A stretch of 64,000 nt of DNA from Yersinia hibernica (lineage in GTDB: Bacteria; Pseudomonadota; Gammaproteobacteria; Enterobacterales; Enterobacteriaceae): the NCBI RefSeq assembly GCF_004124235.1, contig NZ_CP032487.1, forward strand, positions 1,612,001-1,676,000. The letters run 5' to 3'. How positions within the stretch are numbered: position 1 is the stretch's first letter; every line of letters begins with the position of its first letter. Shown here in pieces: positions 28,223 to 38,709 of this stretch. The translations under genes were made by a program, and so were the position numbers. The notes beneath the pieces were generated by a model. The model searched no databases, was not told where the DNA came from, and saw only the letters and a program-made list of their open reading frames with translations.

Positions 28223-28405
28223 TTATTTCTTTTTCTGTGTTGTGGCGCGATGCGGCATTAATAACTCATCCAATATCTGCATCCTTTCTTCGAGCGGAAT
28301 ATACAGCCACCGCGTAAACCAAGGTGTTTTCTCTGTGCACTGTTGGTGGGTTTGGCGAAAATAAAGTTCAAGTCCCGACAGCACGTTGTTGATCTGTTTC
28401 ATCAT
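28223..28405 (-). CDS. Small hypothetical protein, ~60 aa
   Basis: A 60-residue reading frame starting MMKQINNVLSGLELYFRQTH and ending with a lysine-rich tail. It contains the tryptophan-bearing stretch TPWFTRWLYIPLEERMQILDELLMP, which looks like a small alpha-helical protein. AGGGAG is well placed before the tandem ATGs at 28405 and 28402; longer in-frame starts lack such a site. I do not recognise a family. The ribosome site and coherent amphipathic composition support it. Confidence 0.5.
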   Translation of the reverse strand: MMKQINNVLSGLELYFRQTHQQCTEKTPWFTRWLYIPLEERMQILDELLMPHRATTQKKK

Positions 28406-28566
28406 ATTTCTCCCTTTCATTGAACAGTGAGTCAATAATAGGCAATGAAATACGGAAGAAAAACGGATGAAATATATTTTATTGTTCAGTATTTAGGGGA
28501 TAAAGTTGTAAGACGAAGGGAATATGACTTGCTGAGATAGCGCTCGTGTCGTGTGAATTACAACCA

Positions 28567-28602
28567 AAATAAAACGCCCCGATTGCGTAAACAATCAGGG
28601 CG
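28567..28602 (-). terminator. Orphan intrinsic terminator; possible 3' end of an unrecognised small RNA
   Basis: On the minus strand CGCCCTGATTG pairs with CAATCGGGGCG (one mismatch) around TTTACG, followed by TTTTATTTT. No recognised gene lies upstream on that strand. The 84-codon frame at 28479-28733 runs straight through the hairpin and looks spurious. The interval 28603-28760, with AT-rich promoter-like DNA near 28755-28790, could encode a small RNA of roughly 150 nt. I could not match it to a known enteric sRNA. Confidence 0.55.
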
Positions 28603-28913
28603 GCGTTCCAGTAACCATTGCTACACGGAAACGGAAATTTATTATGGGTACTTCCTGTAGAAATAGCAATACACCCAGCGCCACTTAAAAGCAATAGATC
28701 ATAATGTAAATCATTGTTGGCAAGGATAAGCATCTATACATAACTCGCACCTGCGCTGTGTATGATAAAATTTTTCCTTATCGCCAAAAGTTATACTTTT
28801 AAAAATACTCAGGTGATTCAGTGGTTTGTCTTTAGCTATTATCGAAAATACCTAATTCTAAAACAGACATATTTTCAATCCTCAGTACGCGTTTTAGCGA
28901 TTGGGAGTTTGCT

Positions 28914-29627
28914 ATGGTTGGTCCATTTATTAACAGTGCGGGAATTATCCTTGGTGGTATTTTGGGGGTATTACTCGCCCGTCATGTCCCCACACGTTTG
29001 CAAGAGGGATTGCCAGCAACATTTGCTTTGGCGTCAATTTCCATCGGTATTGTGATGGTGGTAAAAGTCAGTTTTATGCCGGCCGTGATCCTGGCATTAA
29101 TTGTTGGGACGGCGCTGGGGGAGCTATTATCTCTTGAACAAGGGGTGAAATGGGGGGCAAATAAAACTCGTGGCTTATTGGAGCGCATTATTCCTTCGCG
29201 TAGCACTTTGCCGCCGCAGGAGTTTGCACAAAGTTTTACCGCAATGATTGTGCTATTTTGTGCCAGTGGGTTAGGGGTTGTCGGCTCTTTAACGGAAGGT
29301 ATTACCGGTGATTTCCAACTGCTCTTTGTGAAAGCCCTGATGGACTTTTTCACCGCGCTAATATTTTCCATTTCACTGGGTATTGCGCTGATCGCGATTG
29401 CTATCCCGCAATTACTCATCCAAATCGCATTAATTTTACTGGCAAAACTTATCATGCCCTACATGGATGAGATCGCCTTTGCTGATTTTTCGGCTTGCGG
29501 TGGGATTATTATGATTGCGGTAGGATTACGAATTGCTCAAATTAAAGTATTTGCTGTGGTCAATTTTCTGCCCGCGTTACTATTCGTCGTGCCAATCTCT
29601 TATTTATGGCGTCATTTCATGACGTAA
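28914..29627 (+). CDS. DUF554 family inner-membrane protein (YqgA-like)
   Basis: A 237-residue hydrophobic protein with a glycine-rich N-terminus (MVGPFINSAGIILGGILGVLLARHVP), typical of DUF554/YqgA, and about six or seven helices. Segments such as MIVLFCASGLGVVGSLTEGI and ACGGIIMIAVGLRIAQIK fit the family. The function is unknown. It has GGGAG 7 nt before the ATG. The E. coli yqgA gene lies elsewhere, so this placement is Yersinia-type. It is convergent with the KTSC gene. Confidence 0.8.
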   Translation: MVGPFINSAGIILGGILGVLLARHVPTRLQEGLPATFALASISIGIVMVVKVSFMPAVILALIVGTALGELLSLEQGVKWGANKTRGLLERIIPSRSTLPPQEFAQSFTAMIVLFCASGLGVVGSLTEGITGDFQLLFVKALMDFFTALIFSISLGIALIAIAIPQLLIQIALILLAKLIMPYMDEIAFADFSACGGIIMIAVGLRIAQIKVFAVVNFLPALLFVVPISYLWRHFMT

Positions 29628-29654
29628 AATGGGGAGAAGCAGAGGGACAGATCT

Positions 29655-29706
29655 CTGAAACGGTAGGCTTTTTTGCAAATGCTTATCATAGAAGCAACCG
29701 TTTCAG
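29655..29706. repeat. Inverted repeat after the DUF554 gene
   Basis: A perfect 10-bp inverted repeat, CTGAAACGGT / ACCGTTTCAG, encloses 32 nt with further GCTT / AAGC pairing. It lies between two convergent genes, so a transcription-end structure is likely, though no long T-run follows. Confidence 0.5.
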
Positions 29707-29745
29707 TTTGATGTAATGATATGTTTTTACTTGATTATTTTCTGC

Positions 29746-29958
29746 CTAGCCAATTTTACGGCACAAAAACTTGCCTTTTATTACGCCATCAAAAAAACGA
29801 CCTTTCGAAACGACAGATAGAAAATTCTGGTGAACGCGCTCAGGGACGCCAAGATATTGGTAAATCCCTTGTTCACGGAACTGTATCTCCAGCATGCGAT
29901 TTTCGGGATCATAACCAATCGACAAAATTCTGGAGGATGTAACAGGTTGTCGCTGCAA
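29746..29958 (-). CDS. KTSC domain small protein
   Basis: A 70-residue protein that is essentially one KTSC domain: SSRILSIGYDPENRMLEIQF, then YQYLGVPERVHQNFLSVVSKGRFFDGVIKG. KTSC domains are named after a lysyl-tRNA synthetase C-terminal extension and occur as stand-alone small proteins of unknown role. The likely start is TTG (29958), preceded by GAGGG; no ATG is available in frame. It is divergent from thrS, with about 320 nt between. Confidence 0.75.
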   Translation of the reverse strand: MQRQPVTSSRILSIGYDPENRMLEIQFREQGIYQYLGVPERVHQNFLSVVSKGRFFDGVIKGKFLCRKIG

Positions 29959-30240
29959 TAGTTGACCCTCAGTTATACGGTGTTGATATTGTGCTGATCG
30001 TAGAGCAGTTTAAGAATGATAACTTTGTCGGCGATCATTATCACTGTTTGGCCGCAGTATTAATAGATTATTCGCCAGGTATTATTGTCATTGCATTAAG
30101 TGATGATAATATGGCTCCACTTTGTGGCATGATCTGTGTCACAAAGTAAACGTTGTATTCAGTTGCATATCAATATAACAAACGTGGGTTAAATTGATGC
30201 TGCAACCTTTTGAAATTAAACAATAATTACGTCTTGCATG

Positions 30241-30281
30241 TGATCTGTCGTGTGGGTCACCACTGTAGATAAGGAATTAGA
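30241..30281 (+). promoter_or_regulatory. Probable thrS translational operator region
   Basis: Just upstream of the thrS start is a small hairpin, GTGG-GTCA-CCAC, then AAGGA. In E. coli threonyl-tRNA synthetase represses its own mRNA by binding tRNA-like hairpins in the leader. Only part of that structure can be argued here. The larger 29959-30281 gap also holds the thrS promoter region and no convincing gene. Confidence 0.35.
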
Positions 30282-32210
30282 ATGCCTGTTATTACCCTTC
30301 CTGACGGCAGTCAGCGTCAATACGATCACGCCGTTTCTGTGCTGGATGTTGCTTTAGACATTGGCCCAGGTCTGGCGAAAGCCTGTATTGCTGGTCGAGT
30401 GAATGGCGAACTGGTTGATGCCAGTGACCTTATCGAATCGGATGCGCAACTGGCCATTATCACCACTAAAGATGCTGAAGGTTTGGAGATTCTCCGCCAC
30501 TCTTGTGCGCATCTGTTGGGGCACGCTATCAAGCAGCTGTGGCCAGACACCAAAATGGCAATCGGCCCAGTTATCGACAACGGGTTCTATTATGATGTCG
30601 ATATTGACCGTACTCTGACGCAGGAAGATCTGAGTCTGCTGGAAAAGCGGATGCACGAACTTGCCGATAAAGATTACGACGTCATCAAGAAAAAAGTCAG
30701 TTGGCAAGAGGCTCGTGATACTTTTGCAGCGCGTGGTGAAGAGTATAAAGTGGCTATTCTTGATGAGAATATCAGCCGCGATGACCGTCCAGGTTTATAT
30801 CACCATGAAGAATACGTTGATATGTGCCGTGGCCCGCATGTGCCGAATATGCGTTTCTGCCACCACTTTAAACTGCAGAAAACATCTGGAGCTTATTGGC
30901 GTGGCGACAGCAGCAACAAAATGCTGCAACGTATTTACGGCACGGCTTGGGGTGATAAGAAGCAACTGAATGCTTATCTGCAACGTCTGGAAGAAGCGGC
31001 CAAGCGCGACCATCGCAAGATTGGTAAGCAATTGGACCTTTACCACATGCAAGAAGAAGCACCGGGTATGGTGTTCTGGCACAATGACGGCTGGACTATC
31101 TTCCGTGAGCTGGAAACTTTTGTGCGCATGAAGCTCAAAGAGTATCAGTATCAGGAAGTTAAAGGGCCGTTTATGATGGACCGTGTTCTGTGGGAGAAAA
31201 CAGGCCACTGGGAAAACTATGCTGAGCATATGTTTACCACTTCGTCAGAAAACCGCGAATACTGCATCAAGCCAATGAACTGCCCTGGGCATGTGCAGAT
31301 ATTCAACCAAGGATTGAAGTCTTACCGTGACCTGCCACTGCGTATGGCCGAATTTGGTAGTTGCCATCGTAATGAGCCATCGGGTGCACTGCACGGCTTA
31401 ATGCGTGTGCGTGGCTTTACTCAAGACGATGCACACATCTTCTGTACTGAAGAGCAGGTTCGCGATGAAGTGAATAGCTGCATTAAGATGGTGTACGACA
31501 TGTACAGCACCTTTGGCTTCGAAAAAATTGTGGTCAAGCTATCCACTCGGCCTGAAAAGCGCATTGGTAGTGACGATTTATGGACCCGCGCTGAAGACGA
31601 TTTGGCCGCTGCGCTGACTGAAAATGGTATTCCATTTGATTATCAGCCAGGTGAAGGTGCCTTCTATGGGCCGAAAATTGAATTTACCTTGCATGATTGT
31701 TTGGATCGTGCGTGGCAGTGTGGTACCGTACAGCTCGATTTCTCATTACCGGGCCGCTTAAGTGCGTCTTACATCGGCGAAAATAACGATCGCCAGGTGC
31801 CGGTCATGATTCACCGGGCTATTTTGGGGTCAATGGAGCGCTTTATCGGTATCCTTACCGAAGAATATGCAGGCTTCTTCCCAACTTGGTTAGCTCCGGT
31901 ACAAGTCGTGGTGATGAATATCACTGATAGCCAGTCTGATTATGTCCAACAAGTGACCAAAAAACTGCAAGATGCAGGGATTCGGGCAAAAGCGGACTTG
32001 AGAAATGAGAAGATTGGCTTTAAAATTCGTGAACATACGTTGCGTCGGGTTCCTTATATGTTGGTCTGTGGTGATAAAGAGGTCGAGTCAGGCAAGATTG
32101 CCGTTCGTACCCGCCGCGGGAAAGACTTAGGAAGCTTGGATGTCAACGTGGTCGTAGACCAGCTGCTAACTGAAATTCGCAGCCGTAGTCTTCATCAACT
32201 GGAGGAATAA
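30282..32210 (+). CDS. thrS: Threonyl-tRNA synthetase
   Basis: A 642-residue class II aminoacyl-tRNA synthetase charging tRNA-Thr. Domains run in order: an N-terminal TGS domain ([16 protein letters not shown]), the editing domain containing the [16 protein letters not shown] histidines and CRGPHVPN, a catalytic core, and a C-terminal anticodon-binding domain ([15 protein letters not shown]). Zinc ligands expected for the family are visible in [15 protein letters not shown] and MIHRAILGS. The length equals that of E. coli. It opens the thrS-infC-rpmI-rplT-pheMST-ihfA cluster; infC starts 3 nt after its stop codon. Confidence 0.97.
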   Translation: MPVITLPDGSQRQYDHAVSVLDVALDIGPGLAKACIAGRVNGELVDASDLIESDAQLAIITTKDAEGLEILRHSCAHLLGHAIKQLWPDTKMAIGPVIDNGFYYDVDIDRTLTQEDLSLLEKRMHELADKDYDVIKKKVSWQEARDTFAARGEEYKVAILDENISRDDRPGLYHHEEYVDMCRGPHVPNMRFCHHFKLQKTSGAYWRGDSSNKMLQRIYGTAWGDKKQLNAYLQRLEEAAKRDHRKIGKQLDLYHMQEEAPGMVFWHNDGWTIFRELETFVRMKLKEYQYQEVKGPFMMDRVLWEKTGHWENYAEHMFTTSSENREYCIKPMNCPGHVQIFNQGLKSYRDLPLRMAEFGSCHRNEPSGALHGLMRVRGFTQDDAHIFCTEEQVRDEVNSCIKMVYDMYSTFGFEKIVVKLSTRPEKRIGSDDLWTRAEDDLAAALTENGIPFDYQPGEGAFYGPKIEFTLHDCLDRAWQCGTVQLDFSLPGRLSASYIGENNDRQVPVMIHRAILGSMERFIGILTEEYAGFFPTWLAPVQVVVMNITDSQSDYVQQVTKKLQDAGIRAKADLRNEKIGFKIREHTLRRVPYMLVCGDKEVESGKIAVRTRRGKDLGSLDVNVVVDQLLTEIRSRSLHQLEE

Positions 32211-32213
32211 AGT

Positions 32214-32765
32214 ATTAAAGGCGGAAAACGAGTTCAACCGGCGCGTCCTAATCGCATCAACAAAGAGATTCGCGCCACAGAAGTTCGCTTAACAGGCGTC
32301 GATGGTGAGCAGATTGGCATTGTCAGTCTGAATGAAGCTCTTGAAAAAGCTGAGGAAGCTGGTGTTGATTTAGTAGAAATCAGTCCGAATGCCGAGCCGC
32401 CGGTTTGCCGTATTATGGATTACGGCAAATTCCTCTATGAGAAGAGCAAGTCGACAAAAGAACAGAAGAAGAAGCAAAAAGTCATTCAGGTCAAGGAAAT
32501 TAAATTCCGTCCTGGTACCGATGATGGCGACTATCAGGTCAAACTACGCAACCTGATTCGCTTTCTGGAAGATGGCGATAAAGCCAAAATCACGCTGCGA
32601 TTCCGTGGGCGTGAAATGGCGCACCAACAGATCGGCATGGAAGTCCTTAACCGTGTCAAAAAAGATCTGACTGAAGATTCTGATCTGGCCGTTGTGGAGT
32701 CTTTCCCGACTCGTATCGAAGGCCGTCAGATGATCATGGTGCTCGCACCTAAGAAGAGACAGTAA
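32214..32765 (+). CDS. infC: Translation initiation factor IF-3, with AUU start codon
   Basis: A 183-residue IF-3 if it begins at the ATT codon at 32214: (M)[19 protein letters not shown], the known N-terminus. No ATG is available near it; the first in-frame ATG (32415) would lose the whole N-terminal domain. The AUU start is the known device by which IF-3 represses its own translation, since IF-3 discriminates against non-canonical starts. GGAGG at the end of thrS serves as ribosome site. The C-terminal domain ([16 protein letters not shown], ending LAPKKRQ) is intact. Confidence 0.95.
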   Translation: MKGGKRVQPARPNRINKEIRATEVRLTGVDGEQIGIVSLNEALEKAEEAGVDLVEISPNAEPPVCRIMDYGKFLYEKSKSTKEQKKKQKVIQVKEIKFRPGTDDGDYQVKLRNLIRFLEDGDKAKITLRFRGREMAHQQIGMEVLNRVKKDLTEDSDLAVVESFPTRIEGRQMIMVLAPKKRQ

Positions 32766-32779
32766 GGCATACAAGTAAC

Positions 32780-32811
32780 AGGCTTCTCTGCGCTTGCGCA
32801 GTTAGAAGTCT
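32780..32811 (+). promoter_or_regulatory. Hairpin in the infC-rpmI spacer, possible L20 operator element
   Basis: CTTCT-CTGCGC-TT-GCGCAG-TT-AGAAG forms a long hairpin between infC and rpmI. In E. coli L20 represses rpmI-rplT through a structure involving this region. Equivalence is inferred from position only. Confidence 0.35.
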
Positions 32812-32861
32812 GTTCGCCTAGCTAGCTCGTTGTAATTAACAATGCGAAGTGGATATATTCA

Positions 32862-33059
32862 ATGCCAAAAATTAAGACAGTACGCGGCGCCGCTAAGCGC
32901 TTCAAAAAGACCGCTAATGGTGGTTTTAAGCGTAAGCATGCTAACCTGCGTCATATTTTGACCAAAAAAGCTACTAAGCGTAAACGTCATTTACGTCCAA
33001 AAGGCCTGGTATCTAAGAACGATCTGGGTCTGGTCGTAGCATGTCTGCCGTACGCATAA
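32862..33059 (+). CDS. rpmI: 50S ribosomal protein L35
   Basis: A 65-residue, strongly basic protein with the L35 pattern: [20 protein letters not shown], then [19 protein letters not shown]. It lies between infC and rplT, as in other enterics. The spacer to infC carries a hairpin that may couple its translation to L20 repression. Confidence 0.96.
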
Positions 33060-33096
33060 GTAATTTTGGTTTGAATTAAGACGATAGGAGAAGTAA

Positions 33097-33453
<357 letters not shown>

Positions 33454-33463
33454 GTCAGAATTG

Positions 33464-33488
33464 AAGAGGGAGCTTGTCTCCCTCTTTT
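33464..33488 (+). terminator. Terminator after rplT
   Basis: Stem AAGAGGGAG / CTCCCTCTT with loop CTTGT, followed by TT. It separates the ribosomal protein genes from pheMST, although read-through is likely as in E. coli. Confidence 0.8.
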
Positions 33489-33521
33489 AACCTTTAGCTT
33501 CTTAGTAAGAAGGTCATCGTT

Positions 33522-33569
33522 ATGATGCATGCAGTTACTTTTCGCTTCTTTTTTTACTTTAGCGCCTGA
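33522..33569 (+). CDS. pheM: PheM, phenylalanyl-tRNA synthetase operon leader peptide
   Basis: A 15-residue leader, [15 protein letters not shown]. Four of its seven residues from position 7 onward are Phe-rich (FRFFFYF, five Phe in all), so low Phe-tRNA stalls the ribosome and permits read-through of the attenuator at 33616. Either of two tandem ATGs may be used. It resembles E. coli pheM ([14 protein letters not shown]) closely, which confirms transcription attenuation of pheST. Confidence 0.93.
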   Translation: [15 protein letters not shown]

Positions 33570-33615
33570 TTCCAGGAGGCTTGTGCGTAAGAATAGAAAC
33601 GAAAAATAACGCCTA

Positions 33616-33641
33616 AGCCTCCCATTGTGGAGGCTTTTTTG
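33616..33641 (+). terminator. pheST attenuator
   Basis: Stem AGCCTCC / GGAGGCT followed by T6, 46 nt after the pheM stop. An upstream CCAGGAGGCTTG segment can compete as an antiterminator partner. Confidence 0.88.
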
Positions 33642-33718
33642 TTTGTGTTCTAAGGTCGTGTTCGGGCTTTCGAACAAGTTTTACCATTAATTAATTTATA
33701 TCACTCTAATTTTTATAA

Positions 33719-34864
<1,146 letters not shown>

Positions 34865-34878
34865 GGCGGGAATATCTC

Positions 34879-37266
34879 ATGAAATTCAGTGAACTTTGGT
34901 TACGCGAATGGGTAAACCCAGCCATTAGCAGTGATGATTTAGCCCATCAAATTACCATGGCCGGCTTAGAAGTTGATGGTGTCGATGCCGTCGCTGGCAA
35001 ATTTAATGGTGTGGTTATCGGCCACGTTGTGGAGTGTGGCCAGCATCCCAATGCCGATAAACTGCGAGTCACCAAAATTGATGTGGGCGGTGACCGCTTG
35101 TTGGACATCGTGTGCGGCGCACCTAACTGTCGTCAGGGCCTAAAAGTGGCGGTGGCGACTGTGGGTGCTGTTTTACCGGGCGATTTCAAAATTAAAGCGG
35201 CTAAATTGCGCGGTGAGCCATCTGAGGGCATGCTGTGTTCTTTCTCAGAATTGGCTATTTCAGAAGATCACGACGGCATTATTGAGCTACCGGCTGATGC
35301 ACCGATTGGTGTTGACCTACGTGAATATCTCCGTCTGGATGATAAAACTATTGAAATCAGTGTTACGCCGAACCGTGCAGATTGCCTGGGTATTATCGGT
35401 ATAGCACGCGATGTGGCTGTGCTGAATCAGTTGCCATTAACTGAACCGGATATGAGCCCGGTGGCGCCGTCTATCAATGACAGTTTCCCAATCCGAGTCG
35501 ATGCTCCGCAAGCTTGCCCGCGTTATTTGGGCCGTGTGGTGAAAGGGATTAATGTTAAGGCGGCGACCCCATTGTGGATGCGCGAAAAATTGCGCCGCTG
35601 TGGTATTCGTTCAATTGATGCGGTGGTTGATATCACTAACTTCGTTTTGTTGGAGTTGGGGCAACCGATGCATGCGTTTGATTTGGACCGTATTAATGGC
35701 GGGATTGTGGTTCGTCTGGCCGCCGAAGGTGAAGAGTTAACTTTACTGGATGGGACAAAAGCCAAATTGCATGCTGACACCTTGGTTATTGCCGATCAGC
35801 AGCAACCTTTGGCCATGGCGGGCATTTTCGGCGGCGAGCATTCCGGTGTTAATGACGAAACTCGCAATGTGTTGTTGGAGTCCGCATTCTTTAACCCACT
35901 GTCAATTACTGGGCGGGCGCGTCGCCATGGCCTGCATACCGATGCTTCTCATCGCTATGAGCGGGGGGTTGACCCTGCATTGCAATATAAAGCGATTGAA
36001 CGTGCTACGCGCCTGTTGATTAATATCTGTGGTGGCGAAGCTGGCCCGGTGATTGATGTAACCGCGCCCGAAGCATTGCCCAAGCGCGCCACCATCACAC
36101 TACGCCGTGCAAAACTTGACAGCTTGCTCGGTCATCATATTGCTTGCGAGCAGGTCGGTGACATTTTGCGCCGCCTTGGTTGCCAGGTGACAGAGCAGGG
36201 TGCTGACTGGCAAGCCGTAGCGCCAAGCTGGCGTTTCGATATGGAAATCGAAGAAGATTTAGTGGAAGAAGTTGCACGAATCTATGGCTATAACAATATT
36301 CCAGACGTGCCTATTAAAGCTGATTTGATCATGACGAAACATCGCGAGGCAAACTTGTCTCTCAAGCGCGTCAAAACAGCGTTGGTTGACCATGGCTATC
36401 AGGAAGCAATTACTTACAGTTTTGTTGACCCTAAAGTGCAAGCATTACTGCATCCCCAACAAGAGGCATTAATTTTACCCAGCCCAATCTCTGTTGAGAT
36501 GTCGGCAATGCGCTTGTCATTGCTGACGGGTTTGCTGTCCGCCGTGGTTTATAACCAGAATCGTCAGCAATCGCGTTTGCGTTTATTTGAAAGTGGCCTG
36601 CGCTTTGTGCCTGATAGTCATGCAGATCTTGGTGTCCGCCAGGATGTCATGCTAGCTGCTGTTATCACGGGCCACCGTTATGATGAACATTGGGATCTGG
36701 CGCGTCAGCCAATCGACTTCTATGATTTGAAAGGTGATCTGGAAGCAATTCTGGAACTTACCGGCAAATTATCTGATGTTCAGTTCCGTGCAGAAGCTCA
36801 TCCTGCATTGCATCCTGGGCAGAGTGCTGCAATTTATTTATCAGGCGAACACATTGGTTTCATTGGTGTAGTTCATCCTGAACTGGAACGTAAGCTTGAT
36901 CTAAATGGTCGTACTGTGGTGTTTGAAGTGCAGTGGAACAAGCTTGCAGACCGCGCCGTGCCTCAGGCCAGCGAGATTTCGCGCTTCCCGGCAAACCGTC
37001 GTGATATCGCCGTTGTCGTGGCTGAAAACGTTCCCGCAGAAGATATTTTGGCGGAGTGTAAGAAAGTTGGCGCAAATCAGGTAGTTGGCGTAAACTTGTT
37101 TGATGTGTATCGTGGCAAGGGCGTAGCAGAGGGTTATAAGAGCCTGGCTATTAGTCTGGTGTTGCAGGATACCGCACGTACACTGGAAGAAGAGGAGATC
37201 GCCGCGACCGTCGCAAGATGTGTAGAGGCGTTAAAACAGCGATTCCAAGCATCCTTGAGGGATTGA
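34879..37266 (+). CDS. pheT: Phenylalanyl-tRNA synthetase beta subunit
   Basis: A 795-residue beta subunit. A tRNA-binding OB domain is visible near residues 40-150 ([32 protein letters not shown]). B3/B4 editing domains and the B5 domain follow, then a catalytic-like core without activity and a C-terminal ferredoxin-fold anticodon domain ([18 protein letters not shown]). It starts 14 nt after pheS and ends 4 nt before the ihfA start, so both neighbours are in the same operon. Confidence 0.97.
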   Translation: MKFSELWLREWVNPAISSDDLAHQITMAGLEVDGVDAVAGKFNGVVIGHVVECGQHPNADKLRVTKIDVGGDRLLDIVCGAPNCRQGLKVAVATVGAVLPGDFKIKAAKLRGEPSEGMLCSFSELAISEDHDGIIELPADAPIGVDLREYLRLDDKTIEISVTPNRADCLGIIGIARDVAVLNQLPLTEPDMSPVAPSINDSFPIRVDAPQACPRYLGRVVKGINVKAATPLWMREKLRRCGIRSIDAVVDITNFVLLELGQPMHAFDLDRINGGIVVRLAAEGEELTLLDGTKAKLHADTLVIADQQQPLAMAGIFGGEHSGVNDETRNVLLESAFFNPLSITGRARRHGLHTDASHRYERGVDPALQYKAIERATRLLINICGGEAGPVIDVTAPEALPKRATITLRRAKLDSLLGHHIACEQVGDILRRLGCQVTEQGADWQAVAPSWRFDMEIEEDLVEEVARIYGYNNIPDVPIKADLIMTKHREANLSLKRVKTALVDHGYQEAITYSFVDPKVQALLHPQQEALILPSPISVEMSAMRLSLLTGLLSAVVYNQNRQQSRLRLFESGLRFVPDSHADLGVRQDVMLAAVITGHRYDEHWDLARQPIDFYDLKGDLEAILELTGKLSDVQFRAEAHPALHPGQSAAIYLSGEHIGFIGVVHPELERKLDLNGRTVVFEVQWNKLADRAVPQASEISRFPANRRDIAVVVAENVPAEDILAECKKVGANQVVGVNLFDVYRGKGVAEGYKSLAISLVLQDTARTLEEEEIAATVARCVEALKQRFQASLRD

Positions 37267-37270
37267 ACCT

Positions 37271-37567
37271 ATGGCGCTTACTAAAGCTGAAATGTCAGAA
37301 CATCTGTTTGAAAAGCTAGGGCTTAGCAAACGTGATGCAAAAGATCTGGTTGAGTTATTCTTTGAAGAAGTACGTCGTGCTCTTGAGAATGGGGAACAGG
37401 TCAAACTATCTGGCTTTGGCAATTTTGATCTGCGAGACAAGAACCAACGTCCGGGCCGTAATCCGAAGACGGGTGAGGACATTCCTATTACGGCGCGCCG
37501 TGTGGTGACTTTCCGTCCAGGGCAAAAGCTAAAAAGCCGGGTAGAAACTGCCACTCCAAAAGAGTGA
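37271..37567 (+). CDS. ihfA: Integration host factor alpha subunit
   Basis: A 98-residue DNA-bending protein that pairs with IhfB. Marks are [24 protein letters not shown], the core [22 protein letters not shown] with the DNA-intercalating proline arm, and [16 protein letters not shown]. It follows pheT closely. A good terminator lies 15 nt after its stop. The gene order pheT-ihfA is that of E. coli, but btuC no longer follows directly. Confidence 0.97.
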   Translation: MALTKAEMSEHLFEKLGLSKRDAKDLVELFFEEVRRALENGEQVKLSGFGNFDLRDKNQRPGRNPKTGEDIPITARRVVTFRPGQKLKSRVETATPKE

Positions 37568-37582
37568 GTTTTTCCCCGCAAC

Positions 37583-37608
37583 AAAAGGCCGCGCAAGCGG
37601 CCTTTTTC
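37583..37608 (+). terminator. Terminator of the pheST-ihfA operon
   Basis: Stem AAGGCCGC / GCGGCCTT with loop GCAA, then T-rich DNA. Confidence 0.88.
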
Positions 37609-37730
37609 TTGTCTGTAACTTGTTGAAATACTGTGATTTTATTTTAATAGTGCCCACATCCTGACCACACCTTAAGCTCTTATTACTTTTTTACTCTGTT
37701 CTAATAATGAGCGGGCATTGAGTCAGGCAA

Positions 37731-37755
37731 GAAAAAACCCCGCATTGCGGGGTTT
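37731..37755 (-). terminator. Terminator of the TM2 gene
   Basis: Stem AAACCCCGC / GCGGGGTTT with loop ATT, followed on the minus strand by TTTTTTCTTG. Confidence 0.85.
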
Positions 37756-37789
37756 GTATAGGTGACTAAAATTCATCACCCAACTTCTA

Positions 37790-38086
37790 TTAACCGTATT
37801 TTCGGGCAAACTCTTCATCTGAATTGCAAAGATAAATAATGAATTCAATGAAAGCGATAATCGATGGAATGAATGTCCAGCAAAAAATGAGATATAAAAA
37901 TCCCTGGCCAATCTTACCGAGATAAAATTTGTGCGCACCGAATCCACCAAGAAAAAACGCCAGCAGAGCAGCAACCATACGATTTCTTTCACCCGTGACT
38001 TTTTGAGTGGCACCGCAACTTGGGCAAGCTCTGGCTGATTCATGTATTTCTTTACCGCAGCCACGACAAAAAACCATGTTCGACAT
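37790..38086 (-). CDS. Zinc-ribbon / TM2 domain small membrane protein
   Basis: A 98-residue protein. Residues 7-25 carry a zinc ribbon with two CxxC pairs (CRGCGKEIHESARACPSCG). A TM2 domain follows, made of two membrane helices joined by a short turn: MVAALLAFFLGGFGAHKFYLG and GFLYLIFCWTFIPSIIAFIEF, with the acidic tail NSDEEFARKYG. The cellular role of bacterial TM2 proteins is unknown. The gene has its own terminator and lies between ihfA and btuC, where E. coli has no gene. Confidence 0.82.
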   Translation of the reverse strand: MSNMVFCRGCGKEIHESARACPSCGATQKVTGERNRMVAALLAFFLGGFGAHKFYLGKIGQGFLYLIFCWTFIPSIIAFIEFIIYLCNSDEEFARKYG

Positions 38087-38292
38087 AATGTGTAATCCTT
38101 CTAAATTTCAAAGACAATCATAATCAGCGCACTGAATTTGCTGAGAGGCTTCAGCCAAGCACAGCATGGCCTGACAGGTTGTGCTGATTTCATTTCATTT
38201 TTAATATGCTAACTTCAGCTCAGTGGTTTTAACACTTAACTGATTGTAATGATTAATAGGTTAGCAATCCATTAGAAGGCACTCTGAGCCAC

Positions 38293-38317
38293 CAAAAAAG
38301 CCCACACGCGGCAGGCT
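38293..38317 (-). terminator. Terminator of the small lipoprotein gene
   Basis: On the minus strand AGCCTGC pairs with the GTGGGCT side (partly G-T pairs), then TTTTTT. It begins 18 nt after the stop of the 31-codon lipoprotein frame. Confidence 0.6.
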
Positions 38318-38334
38318 AATCGAGCTGGTAATAA

Positions 38335-38430
38335 TTAGTGATTATCGTAATGAATGTGCGGGCCGCCGCTATGCGCAGGAGTGATGCAGCAAGCCGAGAG
38401 CATAGAGCTCAATAACAATACACTCAGCAT
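38335..38430 (-). CDS. 31-residue lipoprotein, hypothetical
   Basis: A short frame encoding M-LSVLLLSSMLSAC-CITPAHSGGPHIHYDNH. It has a compact hydrophobic core and a lipobox L11-S12-A13-C14; the mature peptide would be only ~18 residues, with three histidines. The N-terminus lacks the usual basic residues from this ATG and no clear ribosome site precedes it. An upstream non-canonical start that adds the basic QRI segment is possible, because the frame stays open for over 25 codons. A T-run terminator follows closely, supporting a real transcript. Family not recognised. It is separated from btuC by the DUF2502 gene. Confidence 0.5.
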   Translation of the reverse strand: MLSVLLLSSMLSACCITPAHSGGPHIHYDNH

Positions 38431-38709
38431 TAATGTTATGCGCTGTATTATATTTATCTCACAGTCTAATAATAGGGTTGAAATAAGTGAGGTGATTTTA
38501 ATGCAATATAAAATCAGCCACTGTCAGTTATATGTTAAGACGTGTTAGCAGCGGTAGAAAATAGAAAATAGAAATATGCAATATGAAATGATTGTATGAA
38601 TTCTGTAAGTTCTGTGCAATAAAATCGAAAATGGGAAATTATCTGATAGATAGGCTTTATTCGCGCTGATATAAATTTATCAACTGTTAAATAATATATT
38701 CGGATTGAC

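Noticed and set aside
28479..28733. 84-codon minus-strand frame
   Set aside because: It crosses a strong intrinsic terminator, has no ribosome site and no recognisable domain.
29943..30149. A 68-codon open frame upstream of thrS (plus strand) with a plausible-looking composition
   Set aside because: No ATG near its 5' end and only an internal GTG without a good ribosome site; it overlaps the start of the KTSC gene and the thrS control region. Probably chance.
38335..38430. Reading the lipoprotein region as part of a longer protein reaching to 38530
   Set aside because: The frame is open upstream, but without ATG/GTG/TTG starts and with no signal-like or domain-like content beyond the lipoprotein core.
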